Assembly (NCBI GenBank): GCA_021817345.1
Contig: JAKAVC010000125.1
Span: 1 to 32,412 of the forward strand
DNA: 32,412 bases
Direction: 5' to 3'
DNA from: Deltaproteobacteria bacterium
GTDB lineage: Bacteria > Desulfobacterota > Binatia > Binatales > Binataceae
Shown here: positions 31,345-32,412 of the stretch, piece by piece
Numbering within the stretch: position 1 is the stretch's first letter
How the letters are laid out: every line of letters starts with the position of its first letter
The notes under the pieces: model-generated
What the model was told of the DNA's origin: nothing
What the model saw: the letters and a program-made list of their open reading frames with translations, nothing else
The model's database searches: none
Program-made: the position numbers and the translations under genes

Positions 31345-32412
31345 ATGAAAGCCGCCGTGTTCCATGGGCCCAACCAGCCACTCACTATCGAGGATGTCGA
31401 AGTTGACAAGCCGCAGGACCGCGAAGTTCTGGTCAAGACCGTCGCAAGCGGCGTCTGTCATAGCGATCTTCATTTCGTTGACGGGCTTTATCCGTATCCC
31501 GCGCCGTCAATCCTCGGCCACGAGGCGGCCGGCATCGTCGAAGAAGTCGGCAAGCAGGTCAGCTACGTCAAGCCTGGCGATCACGTGATCGCTTGCCTCT
31601 CGGTCTTCTGCGGATACTGCGAGCAGTGCATGTCGGGCCATCCGAACCGATGCTCGAACAAGTCGGCAACCCAGCGTCCGATGTCGGACAAGCCGCGGCT
31701 TTCGCAGAAGGGCAACCCCATCTTCCAGTTCCTCGACGTTTCGTCTTACTGCGAGAAGATGCTGCTGCACGAGAACGCGGTTGTGAAAATTCGCGACGAT
31801 ATCCCGCTCGATCGCGCCGCGCTTATCGGATGCGGCGTTACGACCGGCGTCGGAGCCGTGCTCAGGACCGCCAAAATCGAGCCGGGCTCGACGGTCGCGG
31901 TGTTCGGCGCGGGCGGGGTGGGACTTGCCGCAATCCAGGGCGCGCGAATCGCCGGAGCGCGCCAGATAATCGCGGTTGACGTGTTCGAGTCGAAGCTCGC
32001 GATGGCCAGGCGCCTCGGCGCAACCGACACCGTCGACGCGTCGGGTTCCGACCCGGTCGAGGCAATCAAAAAGATGACCGGTGGCGGCGTCGATTATGCC
32101 TTCGAGGCGATCGGACTCAAGAAGGCTGCCGAACAGGCGTTCTACAGCCTCAAGGCCGGCGGCACCGCGACCGTAATCGGGATGATCCCGATCGGGCAGA
32201 AGGTCGAGATCGACGGCTACATGTTCCTGACCGAGCGCAAGCTCCAGGGCAGCAACATGGGCTCCAACCGTTTCCGCATCGACATGCCGCAGTACCTCGA
32301 TTTCTATCTCCAGGGCCGGCTCAAGCTTGACGAGATGATAAGCCGGCGCGCCCGTCTCGAGGACGTCAACGAAGCGTTCCGCGCAATGAAGGCCGGCGAA
32401 GTGGCGCGCACG
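31345..32412 (+). CDS. zinc-dependent alcohol dehydrogenase (3' end beyond window)
   Basis: The frame runs from ATG 31345 to the window edge without a stop (356 codons seen). It is a medium-chain, zinc-dependent dehydrogenase: catalytic zinc ligands Cys38, His59 with Glu60, and Cys163; structural zinc cysteines 89, 92, 95 and 103; and the Rossmann nucleotide site GAGGVG (188-193). The long insertion after Cys103 and the general layout resemble class III-like (glutathione-, mycothiol- or NDMA-dependent) alcohol dehydrogenases. The substrate is unknown; oxidation of alcohols or formaldehyde adducts is likely. AAAGGAG at 31331-31337 precedes the ATG by 7 bases. Only a few C-terminal residues appear to be missing. 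Confidence 0.95.
   Translation, partial: MKAAVFHGPNQPLTIEDVEVDKPQDREVLVKTVASGVCHSDLHFVDGLYPYPAPSILGHEAAGIVEEVGKQVSYVKPGDHVIACLSVFCGYCEQCMSGHPNRCSNKSATQRPMSDKPRLSQKGNPIFQFLDVSSYCEKMLLHENAVVKIRDDIPLDRAALIGCGVTTGVGAVLRTAKIEPGSTVAVFGAGGVGLAAIQGARIAGARQIIAVDVFESKLAMARRLGATDTVDASGSDPVEAIKKMTGGGVDYAFEAIGLKKAAEQAFYSLKAGGTATVIGMIPIGQKVEIDGYMFLTERKLQGSNMGSNRFRIDMPQYLDFYLQGRLKLDEMISRRARLEDVNEAFRAMKAGEVART

Overview
The window looks like a chromosomal segment of a GC-rich, Gram-negative, probably uncultured bacterium. A lipoprotein and two secreted proteins point to a cell with an envelope and periplasm. The gene mix includes an archaeal/eukaryal-type prolyl-tRNA synthetase, a type-2 PyrF, a pair of MaoC-type hydratases, a luciferase-like flavin oxidoreductase and a GrdB-like selenoprotein. 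This resembles Binatota/Desulfobacterota-like genomes, but the taxonomic guess is inference only. Most of the window is dense housekeeping and accessory metabolism. Positions 1-1200 are visibly less GC-rich than the rest and sit beside a tRNA-Ala gene, which suggests an acquired patch.

Layout, left to right. 1-1382: a TIGR04255-family protein with a possible small downstream partner, then tRNA-Ala(GGC), all on the minus strand. 1776-4891 (minus): recN, nadK and a small lipoprotein. 5027-6911 (plus): nfo (endonuclease IV) and trpS, converging on proS (minus). 8530-10837 (plus): a SIMPL-domain secreted protein, a 2-Cys peroxiredoxin, a VIT/CCC1-type metal transporter and a small unknown protein. 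10854-14223 (plus): a peptide/nickel-type ABC importer (two permeases and a binding lipoprotein, no ATPase). 14245-16143 (minus): two overlapping MaoC-like hotdog proteins and a UPF0104-type membrane protein. 16211-18609: an AlkA-like glycosylase, a two-helix membrane protein (minus) and pyrF. 18646-20942: a mobile-type inverted repeat, then an LLM flavin oxidoreductase and a double-hotdog thioesterase-like protein (minus). 21289-23118 (minus): leuA with a complete leucine attenuation leader. 23330-26875 (plus): a Tat-exported superoxide-dismutase-like protein, an HU protein, a GT39-like membrane protein and a methyltransferase. 27039-31178 (plus): a selenoprotein of the GrdB/PrdB-like family, then two tandem paralogous polytopic membrane proteins. 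31345-end: a zinc alcohol dehydrogenase cut by the window edge.

Two finds stand out. First, the reading frame 27039-27839 is interrupted only by an in-frame TGA at 27525, followed at the right distance by a perfect 8-bp stem with a GTT loop. This fits a bacterial SECIS, so the gene should encode a selenocysteine protein and not two fragments. Second, upstream of leuA there is a sigma70-like promoter, a 27-residue leader peptide with seven leucines in residues 5-15, a candidate antiterminator, and a 13-bp terminator stem with a T-tract. Together these make a textbook-type leucine attenuator, apparently starting from an almost leaderless transcript. Smaller oddities are an SOD-like protein with Asn where the first metal-binding His should be, a 79-bp perfectly identical block between the tandem membrane paralogs, and CGGACA/TGTCCG repeats next to the tRNA.
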